Shown: piece by piece, positions 1 to 8,706 of the stretch
Position numbering within the stretch: position 1 is the stretch's first letter
Layout of the letters: every line of letters starts with the position of its first letter
Assembly (NCBI RefSeq): GCF_001908375.1
Contig: NZ_CP017241.1
Location: 2,421,001 to 2,485,000, forward strand
From: Rhizobium etli 8C-3
Lineage (GTDB): Bacteria > Pseudomonadota > Alphaproteobacteria > Rhizobiales > Rhizobiaceae
DNA: 64,000 nt
Direction: 5' to 3'
Notes under the pieces: model-generated
Told to the model about the DNA's origin: nothing
Seen by the model: only the letters and a program-made list of their open reading frames with translations
Database searches by the model: none
Position numbers and translations under genes: made by a program

Positions 1-305
1 GCGCCTGAGCGCACTGATCGACGTTCTCGAGATCATCTGCAAGGCATCGAAGGCTCTCTATGAAACATGTCCGAGACATCCCAAACCATGCCTGGAAAAC
101 CGAATCACTCGTGTGCATCCCGATGCCTCCATACCTTCCGTACCTTTTTGGTACTGGCGCGTTGAGCCTCGTCAACTTTGCGACTCACCGGGAGCCGCCA
201 GCGATGAAGTCTTCATTTACAGGTTTATTAACGATTCTCAAGTCAAAAACGACGCAATCTACGTCATATTTGACTTACATCCCCCGAGCCGCTTTCTGCA
301 AACAC

Positions 306-587
306 ATGACCACGTTGCTGACTGGTGATTTGATCCGGGCTGCGAGAGCCCTTCTTGGACTGAGTCAAATGGAGCTCGCCAGGAAAGCCGGCATCACACA
401 AAAGGCATTGGGCGAATTCGAGCTCGGCAAAAAACCGATTACGGCTAAGGCGAACGAAAAGCTTCGTCGATTCTTCGAAGAGCGGCAGGTTCAGTTTATC
501 GCAGCGAATGTCGAAGCCAACCACCTTGAGGGAACCGGCGTGCGATGGAAGCCACCACATCCGAACTCCGGCATCAAAACCATCTAA
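306..587 (+). CDS. Small XRE-family helix-turn-helix regulator
   Basis: A 93-residue protein that is mostly one XRE (lambda Cro-like) DNA-binding domain. The helix-turn-helix run LSQMELARKAGITQKALGEF is at about residues 18-37. A short C-terminal segment ending in GTGVRW is common in small rhizobial regulators of this type. I chose the ATG at 306 because the family normally starts a few residues before the TGDLIRAARALLG segment. An in-frame ATG at 204 has a GGGAG nine bases upstream and is a real alternative. The gene stands alone beside decayed DNA. Its target is unknown; autoregulation would be usual for the family. Confidence 0.7.
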   Translation: MTTLLTGDLIRAARALLGLSQMELARKAGITQKALGEFELGKKPITAKANEKLRRFFEERQVQFIAANVEANHLEGTGVRWKPPHPNSGIKTI

Positions 588-630
588 ACCAAACCTGCCG
601 TTGGATGGTGCCACATTGCCACCAGTTTTG

Positions 631-680
631 CGCGATCGTTGTCACCCCTCTAGCCGGCTGTTCTGGCAAGCCTGCCGCGG
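631..680 (+). repeat. 50-base direct repeat, copy 1
   Basis: This block begins CGCGATCGTTGTCACCC and ends CCTGCCGCGG. It recurs at 1127-1176 with 46 of 50 bases identical by eye. The copies are 496 bases apart in the same orientation. This copy lies just upstream of the regulator remnant. Confidence 0.8.
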
Positions 681-686
681 CTACGG

Positions 687-868
687 TCCAGTACTTGGAG
701 AACAATGTCACCAGCTCGCCTATCTACGAGAAGCTGAAGCACTGGTACGAAGAACAGGGCGTGGAGTTCACCGGCTGGGGCGATACGACCGGCAGGTTTT
801 ATGGCGTCGGCGTCCACTGGGCGAGCACTAGGTCCACGAGTGGCCCCGAGCGTGAGGATGGCCGGTAG
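687..868 (+). pseudogene. C-terminal remnant of a second XRE-type regulator
   Basis: The open frame ending at 868 contains EKLKHWYEEQGVEF followed by GVGVHW. This matches in pattern the C-terminus of the gene at 306-587 (EKLRRFFEERQVQF then GTGVRW). The upstream part of this frame carries no helix-turn-helix and overlaps a copy of a 50-base direct repeat. It looks like the tail of a duplicated regulator whose DNA-binding half was lost. Functional expression is unlikely. A short independent protein cannot be excluded from sequence alone. Confidence 0.5.
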
Positions 869-1126
869 CGTTCATGAGGTGTGGTGAACTAGGCCGCTCA
901 TCGCCAGCTTCTATCTCTGCGCAGTCAATCGATATTTCTTGGAAACGCGTCGCAAATATTTTGTTTTTTTCGCCGGATCAAAACAGGCATGTTGCCTACC
1001 CTGCTCGATGAGTACGTAGTTGATTTCTTTAGCGTCAACCGAAAAAACGCGATTCAGAAATCGCGATTAAACCTAGAACACGTATGAATTTCTTGGTTTT
1101 CGCGTCGCAAATAACTTGTCCGGACA

Positions 1127-1176
1127 CGCGATCGTTGTCACCCGCCTAGCCCGCTGTTCTGGCAAACCTGCCGCGG
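1127..1176 (+). repeat. 50-base direct repeat, copy 2
   Basis: Second copy of the block at 631-680, with four substitutions. It is preceded at 1087-1118 by a motif that also occurs at 932-963, so the duplicated material is composite and was probably longer before decay. Confidence 0.8.
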
Positions 1177-1390
1177 AGCATGCCTCTAAGCTCAGGACCC
1201 CAGCGCCCTTGATACCTGACGCGGCCAGACCCTACGATCGCAAGTAATCTCTTTTACAGTGCGGCTCGTTTCCGGCAGTACGATCATTTCCGCTCTTTCC
1301 TGCGAGTTGTTCATCGTCGATTTGCGCTTTGCATTGGCGATAAACGATGCAATGCGGCGCGCGAGCTAAGTCACTGACAATTAACGAGTC

Positions 1391-1469
1391 AGGCTGCATC
1401 GTTTTAGGTGAATCTGCGTCGGAATGGGTGAATCTGCATCACTCTAGGCCGGGTTTGCATCGCTCTAAA
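1391..1469. repeat. Clustered short repeats, possible IS21-type end
   Basis: The sequence GGTGAATCTGC(G/A)TC occurs at 1407-1420 and 1427-1440. TGCATC recurs at 1395, 1435 and 1456, each time followed by a run resembling CTCTA or TTTTAG. Closely spaced repeats of this kind are known at the ends of IS21-family elements. No istA or istB is present, so this would be only a leftover end. The assignment is tentative. Confidence 0.3.
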
Positions 1470-1625
1470 GTGAGTTCGTCAAACAAATGAGGCTGCGACG
1501 GCAAACAGGGACCTCTCTGATAGGTTCAACAAATCTGATCGTATCCATAAAATCTATTCGTTTGTTTGATGGATGGCCAAGCACCATATTCATCAGCAAG
1601 AGCAAACCTCGTGAGAAAGGAAACG

Positions 1626-1826
1626 ATGATGACTTCGATCGGTTACCGGGATGGCAAGAGCTCATCCTCCGACGCGCATTTTGATGTAGCAAGCCTTGCC
1701 CGCAGGCTCGCGCATTCCTGGCACCAGTGGCAGAACGCGCGGGAAATCGAATCCATGCCTTTCGACATTCGCAAGGACATTGGTTGGCCGTCTGCGGACG
1801 ACGCGGATGAGCGCAAGGTAATGTAA
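1626..1826 (+). CDS. Small DUF1127-like protein
   Basis: A 66-residue protein ending in a segment with MPFDIRKDIGWP, the kind of motif seen in DUF1127/YjiS-like small proteins, which are abundant in rhizobia. GAAAGGAAAC directly precedes the ATG at 1626 and decides this start over the longer frame. The preceding residues (SLARRLAHSWHQWQNAREIES) form a likely basic amphipathic helix. Proteins of this group have been linked to RNA binding and stress or carbon metabolism, but no function can be assigned here. A strong hairpin follows at 1851. Confidence 0.65.
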   Translation: MMTSIGYRDGKSSSSDAHFDVASLARRLAHSWHQWQNAREIESMPFDIRKDIGWPSADDADERKVM

Positions 1827-1850
1827 TGAATGCGACATACCTCCTCGCTT

Positions 1851-1885
1851 GAAGGCGGCGCCAGTCCTCCGGCAGCGCCGCCTTC
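1851..1885 (+). terminator. Hairpin after the DUF1127-like gene
   Basis: The perfect 11-base arms GAAGGCGGCGC and GCGCCGCCTTC are separated by 13 bases, 25 bases past the stop codon at 1826. No long T run follows (ATCGTTT), so termination may be weak or factor-assisted. Confidence 0.6.
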
Positions 1886-2120
1886 ATCGTTTCAGCGCTC
1901 CGCAGATTTAACTTGAATTTTAGCGGCATATAATTTCAGGCAAGCCGGCTCAGCGACTTTTGCCGAGTGTCTTCGTCATTTGACGACGATCAAATTCCAC
2001 AATGTCGCAAAATAGCTCTTCACGGCCGCATTTTTCCATGCGAATGTCGTTTTCGAGACATCAGAACGACGCATTCCACGCAACGAATAGGCAATCGCCC
2101 CTCGAGCATGGATTTTTCTC

Positions 2121-3140
2121 ATGAACAAGATGCTGACCAAGAAGCGTTCTCTCGTCTTCTTTATGGTTCCCCAGTTCACCATGCTGCCCTTTTCGGCGGC
2201 GATCGACACGCTGCGCATTGCCAACCGCATGCTCGGCTATCAGGCTTATACCTGGCGGCTGACCTCAGTCGACGGCAACAAGGTCTACTCCTCATGCGGA
2301 ATCGGCGTCGAGGCCAATTCGTCGCTGGCCGAAGAGCGCCGGCATCTCGGCGGTGAGAACCGCCCGAACATGGTGCTCGTCTGTTCGGGCATCGATGTCG
2401 AGGATTTCAACAACAAGTCCGTCAATGCCTGGCTTCGCGAATCCTACAATCGCGGCGTGGCAGTCGGCAGTCTCTGTACGGGCGCGCATGTGCTTGCCCA
2501 AGCCGGGCTCTTGAACGGCAAGCGCTGCGCGATCCACTGGGAAAACCTGCCCGGCTTCTCCGAAGCCTTTCCGCAGGCGGAGGTCTATGCCGATCTCTAT
2601 GAAGTGGACAGCAATCTCTATACCTGCGCCGGCGGCACCGCTTCGCTCGACATGATGCTGAACCTCATCGGCCAGGATTTCGGCGAAGCGCTCGTCAACC
2701 GCGTTTGCGAGCAGCATCTGACTGATCGCGTCCGCAGTCCCCACGACCGTCAGCGCCTGCCGCTGCGCGCCCGTCTCGGCGTCCAGAATTCCAAGGTTCT
2801 GTCGATCATCGAACTGATGGAAGGCAATCTCGCCGAACCTCTGTCGCTCCTCGAGATCGCTGATGGCGCCGGGCTGTCCCGCCGCCAGATCGAGCGGCTT
2901 TTCCGGCAGGAAATGGGTCGGTCTCCCGCTCGCTACTATCTGGAAATCCGGCTCGATCGTGCCCGCCACCTACTCGTGCAATCTTCGATGCCGGTCGTCG
3001 AAGTCGCCGTCGCTTGCGGCTTCGTCTCCGCGTCGCATTTCTCCAAGTGTTATCGCGAACTTTACAACCGTTCACCGCAGCAGGAGCGCGCCGAGCGCAA
3101 GCTGACGATGGCAACGGCTCGCCAAGCGATCGCGGCATAA
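2121..3140 (+). CDS. GlxA-family transcriptional regulator (DJ-1/PfpI + AraC)
   Basis: 339 residues with the GlxA layout. The N-terminal DJ-1/PfpI-like domain (about 8-175) contains GSLCTGAHVLAQAGLLNGKR, the nucleophile-elbow region of this superfamily with a Cys. The C-terminal AraC helix-turn-helix pair (about 225-320) includes LSRRQIERLFRQEMGRSP and the second helix VACGFVSASHFSKCYR. Regulators of this class often control quaternary amine or amino-acid catabolism, probably by sensing small ligands through the first domain. No clear ribosome site precedes the ATG at 2121; the ATG at 2130 is possible. The gene stands alone and converges on the cyclase gene, sharing a hairpin with it. The ligand is unknown. 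Confidence 0.85.
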   Translation: MNKMLTKKRSLVFFMVPQFTMLPFSAAIDTLRIANRMLGYQAYTWRLTSVDGNKVYSSCGIGVEANSSLAEERRHLGGENRPNMVLVCSGIDVEDFNNKSVNAWLRESYNRGVAVGSLCTGAHVLAQAGLLNGKRCAIHWENLPGFSEAFPQAEVYADLYEVDSNLYTCAGGTASLDMMLNLIGQDFGEALVNRVCEQHLTDRVRSPHDRQRLPLRARLGVQNSKVLSIIELMEGNLAEPLSLLEIADGAGLSRRQIERLFRQEMGRSPARYYLEIRLDRARHLLVQSSMPVVEVAVACGFVSASHFSKCYRELYNRSPQQERAERKLTMATARQAIAA

Positions 3141-3148
3141 CAAAGAGG

Positions 3149-3168
3149 GCGGCGCACTACTGCGCCGC
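3149..3168. terminator. Convergent hairpin between glxA-like and cyclase genes
   Basis: GCGGCGCA and TGCGCCGC pair across a 4-base loop. The right arm lies inside the last codons of the minus-strand cyclase gene, so one hairpin could serve both convergent genes. T residues follow on the plus strand only as a mixed TTCCTCC run. Confidence 0.55.
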
Positions 3169-4488
3169 TTCCTCCGTCATTCTGGCGTCAGAGTAGACCT
3201 GGTTGCGGCCCTTGTGTTTGGCCATGTAGAGAAACTGGTCGGCGGCGTTGAGGTAATTCTCGAAGGTTTCGTAGCCTGAGATTTCCGCAACGCCGATCGA
3301 GATTGTGACCGACAGTTCCTCGTCGTCGGCAGCCACCTTCAGCCGTGAAATATCCGAGCGGATTTCGTCGCAGAGCTTTGTTGCCGCGGCCGAATCCATC
3401 ATCGGGAAAAGGATCGCAAACTCCTCGCCGCCGAGGCGCGAGAGTAGATTGTCGCTGCCTTCGAAGATTGTCGCAAGCCGGCTTGCAACCGCCTTCAGCA
3501 CCTCGTCGCCGATCTCGTGGCCATAGGTATCGTTCAGCCGTTTGAAATGATCGATGTCGAGGATAGCGACCGAACTCGGCGATTTCTGCCTCAGGCACTC
3601 GTTCACGACCTTCGGCGCGTAATCGTAGAAATAGCGCCGGTTATACAGATTGGTCAGATAATCGCATGCAGCGGCGGTTCGCAATTGCTTCATCTGCGTC
3701 AGCGTCTCGACATTGTTGGCAATGCGGCACTGAAGCTCCTCTGCCACGAACGGCCTGTAAACGAAGTCGCTGGCGCCGGCCTTCAGGAAGCTTGCCGATA
3801 GCATGCGGTCATTGGACGAGGAGATGCCGATGACCCGCATCCTGTCAGAACCGAAGCGATGGCGGATACGCCGCGTCAGCTGATAGCCCGTCATGTCCGG
3901 CATGTGATGGTCGGTCACCACGAGTTCAATGTCCCCATAGGCCTCAAGTGCAGCCAGAGCTTCGAGCCCCGACGTTGCCTCGACGACCATGTACTGCTGC
4001 GCCTTCAAGAGATCGACGAGCACCTTTCGCGCAGATGGAACGTCATCGACAACCAGGACCCGCGTCTTGCGGTTCAGCATCGCGCGGCGCACGGTCGCGA
4101 CCAGATTGTCGAGCGCGAATTCATTGTCCTTGAGGACGTAGTCGATGACGTTGCGTTCCAGGATCCGATTGCGTGTCGCGGTATCGAAGGTCGCGGTAAA
4201 GACGATCGTCGGAACATTGTGTTCGATCGTGCAATCAAGCGCCTCGCCATGGGGCGAATCCGGCAGGTTGAGATCGACGACGGCCATCGTGAAGCCCTGA
4301 CCATCCTGTGCCAGCGCCTCCTGCAGCGCCTTCAGCGAAGAGCAGGGTCTGACGTTAAAGCCGAGTTCGGCCTGAAGCCGATGGCAGAGCACTGCGGAAA
4401 ACATCCGGGAATCCTCAACCAGAAGCAGCTTATGGGCTCCGAAGCGTGGGCCTAAGCCGTCCCGAGTGAAATCCGCCTGAAATGCCAT
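3157..4488 (-). CDS. PleD-like response regulator, diguanylate cyclase (REC-REC-GGDEF)
   Basis: 443 residues predicted to make cyclic di-GMP under receiver control. The first receiver (about 20-135) has acidic E25-D26 and phospho-acceptor Asp72. The second (about 142-260) has D148-D149 and Asp193 in VVTDHHMPDMTG. The GGDEF domain (about 275-435) has an intact active-site loop GGEEF at 353-357 and DIDHFKRLND upstream. The RxxD inhibitory site normally six residues before GGEEF is absent (GSDN at 344-347), so classic product inhibition is unlikely. The layout matches Caulobacter PleD. A receiver-only paralog lies just upstream on the same strand. The partner kinase is not in the window. Confidence 0.9.
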   Translation of the reverse strand: MAFQADFTRDGLGPRFGAHKLLLVEDSRMFSAVLCHRLQAELGFNVRPCSSLKALQEALAQDGQGFTMAVVDLNLPDSPHGEALDCTIEHNVPTIVFTATFDTATRNRILERNVIDYVLKDNEFALDNLVATVRRAMLNRKTRVLVVDDVPSARKVLVDLLKAQQYMVVEATSGLEALAALEAYGDIELVVTDHHMPDMTGYQLTRRIRHRFGSDRMRVIGISSSNDRMLSASFLKAGASDFVYRPFVAEELQCRIANNVETLTQMKQLRTAAACDYLTNLYNRRYFYDYAPKVVNECLRQKSPSSVAILDIDHFKRLNDTYGHEIGDEVLKAVASRLATIFEGSDNLLSRLGGEEFAILFPMMDSAAATKLCDEIRSDISRLKVAADDEELSVTISIGVAEISGYETFENYLNAADQFLYMAKHKGRNQVYSDARMTEEAAQ

Positions 4489-4687
4489 GGCGCCTACTCT
4501 CCCAAGTGCGATGAAGAGCTGAATCGGCCCTCATTGCGGCGGCAGGGACGATAGCCGACAGGCCGCCACGGCTGAAGGGACGGAACGCTTATAAAGGAAC
4601 CTGTGATTGCAGAAAAATGCAATATCTTAACATCGGCAGACTCCTCATTCATCCGGAGGCCCTCCGGATGCCGCGTCGGATCCTCGA

Positions 4688-5518
4688 TCAAGCAACGGCC
4701 CTCTCCTTCTTCATCGTCTGGATCTGCAGCAACGTGTCGAGGTTCTGGTTGACGCGGCAATAGAACTCCTCGTCGATGAACGGGCGCAGCATGAAATCAT
4801 TGCCGCCCGCCTTGAGAAAGCGCGCCGAAAGCAGCCGGTTGGATGAGGACGAGACGCCGATAATGCGCAGCTGATGCGAGCCGATATTGGCGCGGATGCG
4901 CCGCGTGAGCTCGAAGCCGTCCATATCGGGCATGTTGTAGTCGGTGATCATGAGGCCAATGTCACGATTAGCCTTCAGGATCTCGAGCGCCTTGGCGCCG
5001 CTCTCGGCAACGCTGACGCGGAAGTTGTAACGCCTCAGGCGGCTGGAGAGCAGCGCGCGCGCCGTGGCACTGTCATCGACGATCAGAACGTGATGGCGCT
5101 TGTTGGTCAGGAAGCGGCAGATCGCTTCTGCGAGCAGATCGACCGCGAAGATGTTGTCCTTGAGGATGTAGTCGACGATGTCCTTTGCCATCAATTCGTC
5201 GCGCAGCCCCTCGTTGAAGGTGCCGGTAAAGACGATCGTCGGAATACTGAGATCGACGAGATATTCCAGCGCCTCGCCCTTCTCAGCGCCGGGAAGGTTG
5301 ATGTTGGAGATCGCGAGCATGATCGGTTCGGAAGACTTGTCGTAGGCAAGCTGCAATTCCTCGAAATTGCGGCAGATCTCGACGTCGATATCGAAAAGCT
5401 CCTTCAGCCGTTTGCTGATCATCGACGTAAAGACATTAGAATCTTCAGCGAGAATAATACGCGCACCAGCAAACATCTCTCCGGAATACTGCATTCCCGA
5501 AATGCCTAAAAATGACAT
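4688..5518 (-). CDS. Double-receiver protein without output domain (paralog of the PleD-like cyclase)
   Basis: 276 residues comprising two receiver domains and nothing else. The first (about 20-138) keeps acidic E25-D26, but the residue aligned with the phospho-acceptor is Asn72 (ISNINLPG against VVDLNLPD in the neighbour). The second (about 142-262) keeps D-D in VLIVDDSATAR and the acceptor Asp in ITDYNMPDMDG. It ends shortly after the second receiver, where the neighbour continues into GGDEF. AAAGG precedes the ATG at 5518. The two genes are 199 bases apart on one strand. An adaptor or phosphate-sink role alongside the cyclase is inferred. Confidence 0.85.
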   Translation of the reverse strand: MSFLGISGMQYSGEMFAGARIILAEDSNVFTSMISKRLKELFDIDVEICRNFEELQLAYDKSSEPIMLAISNINLPGAEKGEALEYLVDLSIPTIVFTGTFNEGLRDELMAKDIVDYILKDNIFAVDLLAEAICRFLTNKRHHVLIVDDSATARALLSSRLRRYNFRVSVAESGAKALEILKANRDIGLMITDYNMPDMDGFELTRRIRANIGSHQLRIIGVSSSSNRLLSARFLKAGGNDFMLRPFIDEEFYCRVNQNLDTLLQIQTMKKERAVA

Positions 5519-5691
5519 AGCAGACCTTTTAATGGAAATTCTGTCCCCGACGAAACCGATACATCAATTCGTTTGAGTATTTGTTAATCGCCGTCGCGTG
5601 AAACCATAAGAGGAAGGCGGTCTGTAGGGCAGGCTTCTCTTTCTGGACTTATGCTTAAGAGACTATGCGCGAAGGGTTGTGCGGCGAACGT

Positions 5692-5955
5692 CTACTTGAT
5701 GATCGCCGAGCCTTTGACAATCTCGATGGTCTCGCCGCCGCCGAGGCCGATGCGGTCGCCGTCCGGAGTCGTCATGAAGCAGCCTGCGGCGCAGAGCGTC
5801 TCCGATGCGCCGGCATCGACGACGACCTCGACGCGGTTACCGCCTTCGGTGACGACAACGACGACCGGCGCCGGATCAGTGTTGGTGATTGTCGCCGCTT
5901 CAGCGCCCACGGCGATAAGAAGCGAAAGAAAAATGACCGTGGCAAATCTTGCCAT
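5692..5955 (-). CDS. Small secreted protein of unknown function
   Basis: 87 residues with a clear signal peptide (MARFATVIFLSLLIAVGAEA), giving a mature part of about 67 residues rich in Val, Thr and Gly with two Cys in AAGCF and TLCAAG. The Cys pair could form a disulfide in the periplasm. I do not recognise a family. It stands between the receiver gene and the channel gene on the same strand, with about 120 bases to each side. Confidence 0.6.
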   Translation of the reverse strand: MARFATVIFLSLLIAVGAEAATITNTDPAPVVVVVTEGGNRVEVVVDAGASETLCAAGCFMTTPDGDRIGLGGGETIEIVKGSAIIK

Positions 5956-6076
5956 TCAGTGCGGCGCAGCGATGCGCCCTCCCCAGGAGCTTCTCGGCGC
6001 TGCCCCCCGGCAGCGAAATTCCGATTGCCCTGGCCTCTATAAGCGACAGGCTCTGAACGATCCCTGAATAAAATCC

Positions 6077-8617
6077 TTAGCCTTTGCGATTGCCATCGGC
6101 CGCTTTGCTGCGCAGTTGCCGCACCGCTCCGCCATCCGTCATGCCGGTATCGTCGACAGACTCTTCATCTGCGGCTGTAGAGGAAGGTTCCAGCATCGGC
6201 GCAGGCACGTGGTCGCGGTGAAAAATGACATCGCTCTGCGGCAGCGGGATTTCGATCCCTTCTTCCTTGAAGCGCTTAAGGATGGCTATACGCAGGTTGT
6301 TCCTGACGTTCATGCCCTCACCCATATCCGCCAGCATGAAGCGCAGCTCGAAGTCCAGCGAATAGGCACCGAAACGCAGGAACTCGACATGCGGCTCCGG
6401 ATTGCGCAGCACGAATGGCGCCTCGTTGACCAGCTCCAGGAGGATATCCATGACCTTCTGCGGATCGGTGTCGTAGCTGACGGAAATCGGGATTTCCGAA
6501 CGGCCAACCTTGTTGCGGTGCGTCCAGTTGCCGACCGCCGCATTGATGAGTTCGGAGTTCGGCACGATGATCGACTGCTTGCGGAAAGTCTCGATCTCCG
6601 TCGCACGAACGGAAATGCGTGTCACGATGCCTTCCGCCGTGCCCGAGACGACGTGGTCGCCGACCTTGAAGGGTCGTTCCACAAGCAGGATCAGGCCCGA
6701 AACGAAATTCGACACAATGTTCTGCAGGCCGAAACCGATGCCGACCGAAAGCGCCGAAGCAACAAGTGCCAGGTTCGAAAGGTCGATACCTGCCGCCGAT
6801 ACGCCGATGATGGCTGCAAGGGCGACACCGAGGTAACCGATGCCGGTCTTGACGGAGTTTCGCACGCCGAGATCGACATGGCTTCGGGCCATGACGTTGC
6901 TGTCGAGCCATCGCTGAACCCAGCGGGTCAAGAAATAGCCACCGGCGAAAAGCAGAATGCCGGTAAAGATGCCGAGCAGCGAAATGCTGATGCCGCCGAG
7001 GCGGACCTCCGTGAAAAGACGGTAGGCGATCAGCTGAAGATCCTGGATATGGAAACCCCAGAGCAAGAGGATCAGCGGAATGCCGGTCATGAGAGCAACG
7101 GCATAGATTGCAAGTCCCACGCCAAGGCCGACCTGATCGATTGCCACCGGCCCCATATTGAAGCGGCTCTTCAGGAAGCGGCCGATGAAGGTGTCGCCGA
7201 AGCTCTCCTGCTTGGAAATTGCCTTGCCCGAGAGCAGGCCGATATAGGTGGTCACGATGATCGCGCCGGTGATGATGAACTGCGTGGCGACGAAGCGGGC
7301 AAGGCCGACATAGCCGGTCAGCGCGGTCACGATCAGACCTAGGCCCAGCAGGCGAAGAATGATCGCCATGCCGCGCGGCCAATGGCGGCCTGGCGCATCG
7401 GGATCGCCATCATGGGCCAGCATCGGACGCCCGAAGGAGGCCGCGATCAGTATGAGACCGATAATCAGCGCCGCAATCAAGCTCCTGACCACGGTCAGAA
7501 CCAGAGGTGAACCCATTGCTTCGCCGACGCTGCCGAACAGGTAGTCGAGCGCATTGACGATCGCCATCGCCAGCAGACAGGCGCCGATCGATTGCGCGCC
7601 GCGGTTGGAAAGGCGCACGAGGCGCCACTGCGGCTCCCGGGGGGCGAAGACGGCATTGCTGAAGCGGCCGACGAAATAGATCAGTCCGATCGCCCCAAAG
7701 AGAGCGGCGACAACCGGCGCAATATCCGGCCTCAACACATTGAAACCGTTAAGGAAAATATATGATGTTACCAGCACCGCTGCAAGCGCGAAGGTGCGGA
7801 TCAGCGTCGACCAGAAGGCAATCGAGAGCCGGCTGATATAGGTAGGATTCTCGACGCCGTCGTCCCGCGTCAGATAGCGGCCGAACATCCGGTAGCCGCC
7901 TGACAGCATGATCAGGCCGGTCGCAAGTGACATGAAGATCGCGGCGAACATCGCGAACCGCTTGAACTTCCACACGAAACTCAGCCAGCTCGAAAGTGCC
8001 TGCCTGAATTCGCCAACTTCCTCGACAAAGGCCTTGGCCGCATCGTCCAGCACAGACACCGAAACCTCGGTGCGCCTCAGCAAAGTTGCAGCAAAAAGCC
8101 GGCGACGGGTTTCAACCACTTCGTTCATCAGCTTGTTGGTGGCAAGCGAGAGGCTTTCCGCATCGCCGGTCACGGCATTGATCTGCGCGCGCTCTGCCGT
8201 CAGCGCGTTTCGCTCTTCTGTAACGATCTGCGCTTCCGGCGGCTGTCCCTCCTTCGGCGGATCGCCGAGCTCGGTGAGACGGCTCTTGATCTGATCGAAA
8301 CGCGGCCGGAGATTGACGGAGGTCGTGAGAATGTGACGTCCCAGTTCATCCACCTGCGCGGAAAGGCTGACGAGGGCATCGTCATTGTCGGCGCTCTGCT
8401 TGACGGCTTCTTGCAGGGAAGCAAGCTTTGCCTTGGCCTTTTCGATATCCTTGACTGCTTGATCGAGCCCGGCATCTGCAAGGGGAGCCGGCGCCTCCGT
8501 CTGTGCCTGCGGTTGCGGCGGCTCCTGCGCAATCGCAAGGCGGCCAGGCAGACCGGCAGCCGATATTGCAAGCATCAGGCAAAGAAATGTCCGGAGCAGT
8601 ATGATTGTCAGCCGCAA
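6077..8617 (-). CDS. MscS-family mechanosensitive channel with DUF3772 domain
   Basis: 846 residues. A signal peptide is followed by a periplasmic Gln/Ala-rich coiled-coil segment and a DUF3772-type region (about 30-190), then roughly ten membrane segments. The MscS pore and beta domain lie at about 585-780, with GIGFGLQNIVSNFVSGLIL and VERPFKVGDHV. Large MscK-like channels of this kind release solutes on osmotic downshock. The start is a TTG at 8617 behind GGGGACATT, which gives an uninterrupted signal peptide; no ATG offers this. The C-terminal tail (about 790-846) is polar and low in structure. It appears monocistronic. Confidence 0.9.
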   Translation of the reverse strand: MRLTIILLRTFLCLMLAISAAGLPGRLAIAQEPPQPQAQTEAPAPLADAGLDQAVKDIEKAKAKLASLQEAVKQSADNDDALVSLSAQVDELGRHILTTSVNLRPRFDQIKSRLTELGDPPKEGQPPEAQIVTEERNALTAERAQINAVTGDAESLSLATNKLMNEVVETRRRLFAATLLRRTEVSVSVLDDAAKAFVEEVGEFRQALSSWLSFVWKFKRFAMFAAIFMSLATGLIMLSGGYRMFGRYLTRDDGVENPTYISRLSIAFWSTLIRTFALAAVLVTSYIFLNGFNVLRPDIAPVVAALFGAIGLIYFVGRFSNAVFAPREPQWRLVRLSNRGAQSIGACLLAMAIVNALDYLFGSVGEAMGSPLVLTVVRSLIAALIIGLILIAASFGRPMLAHDGDPDAPGRHWPRGMAIILRLLGLGLIVTALTGYVGLARFVATQFIITGAIIVTTYIGLLSGKAISKQESFGDTFIGRFLKSRFNMGPVAIDQVGLGVGLAIYAVALMTGIPLILLLWGFHIQDLQLIAYRLFTEVRLGGISISLLGIFTGILLFAGGYFLTRWVQRWLDSNVMARSHVDLGVRNSVKTGIGYLGVALAAIIGVSAAGIDLSNLALVASALSVGIGFGLQNIVSNFVSGLILLVERPFKVGDHVVSGTAEGIVTRISVRATEIETFRKQSIIVPNSELINAAVGNWTHRNKVGRSEIPISVSYDTDPQKVMDILLELVNEAPFVLRNPEPHVEFLRFGAYSLDFELRFMLADMGEGMNVRNNLRIAILKRFKEEGIEIPLPQSDVIFHRDHVPAPMLEPSSTAADEESVDDTGMTDGGAVRQLRSKAADGNRKG

Positions 8618-8706
8618 AATGTCCCCGCAAGGATTCTCTTCATTAGTGAGGCCCTGCTTCTTATAGCAAAGAAAGGCGACAGAAAGGCGGAAGTTGTTTT
8701 CGCCGC

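Larger units (their letters stand above)
588..1625. other. Non-coding accessory stretch with repeats
   Basis: No convincing intact gene lies here. The stretch holds the regulator remnant at 687-868, two copies of a 50-base direct repeat, and a second shared motif (TTTCTTGG, four variable bases, then CGCGTCGCAAATA) near 934 and 1089. It also has a 7-base inverted repeat CGCGATT/AATCGCG at 1048-1065 and a cluster of GTGAATCTGC-type repeats at 1391-1469. The pattern fits residues of insertion or recombination. Confidence 0.5.

Noticed and set aside
60..305. N-terminal extension of the XRE gene from an ATG at 60
   Set aside because: The added residues have no family resemblance and the helix-turn-helix starts after 306. 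The ATG at 204 is kept only as an alternative.
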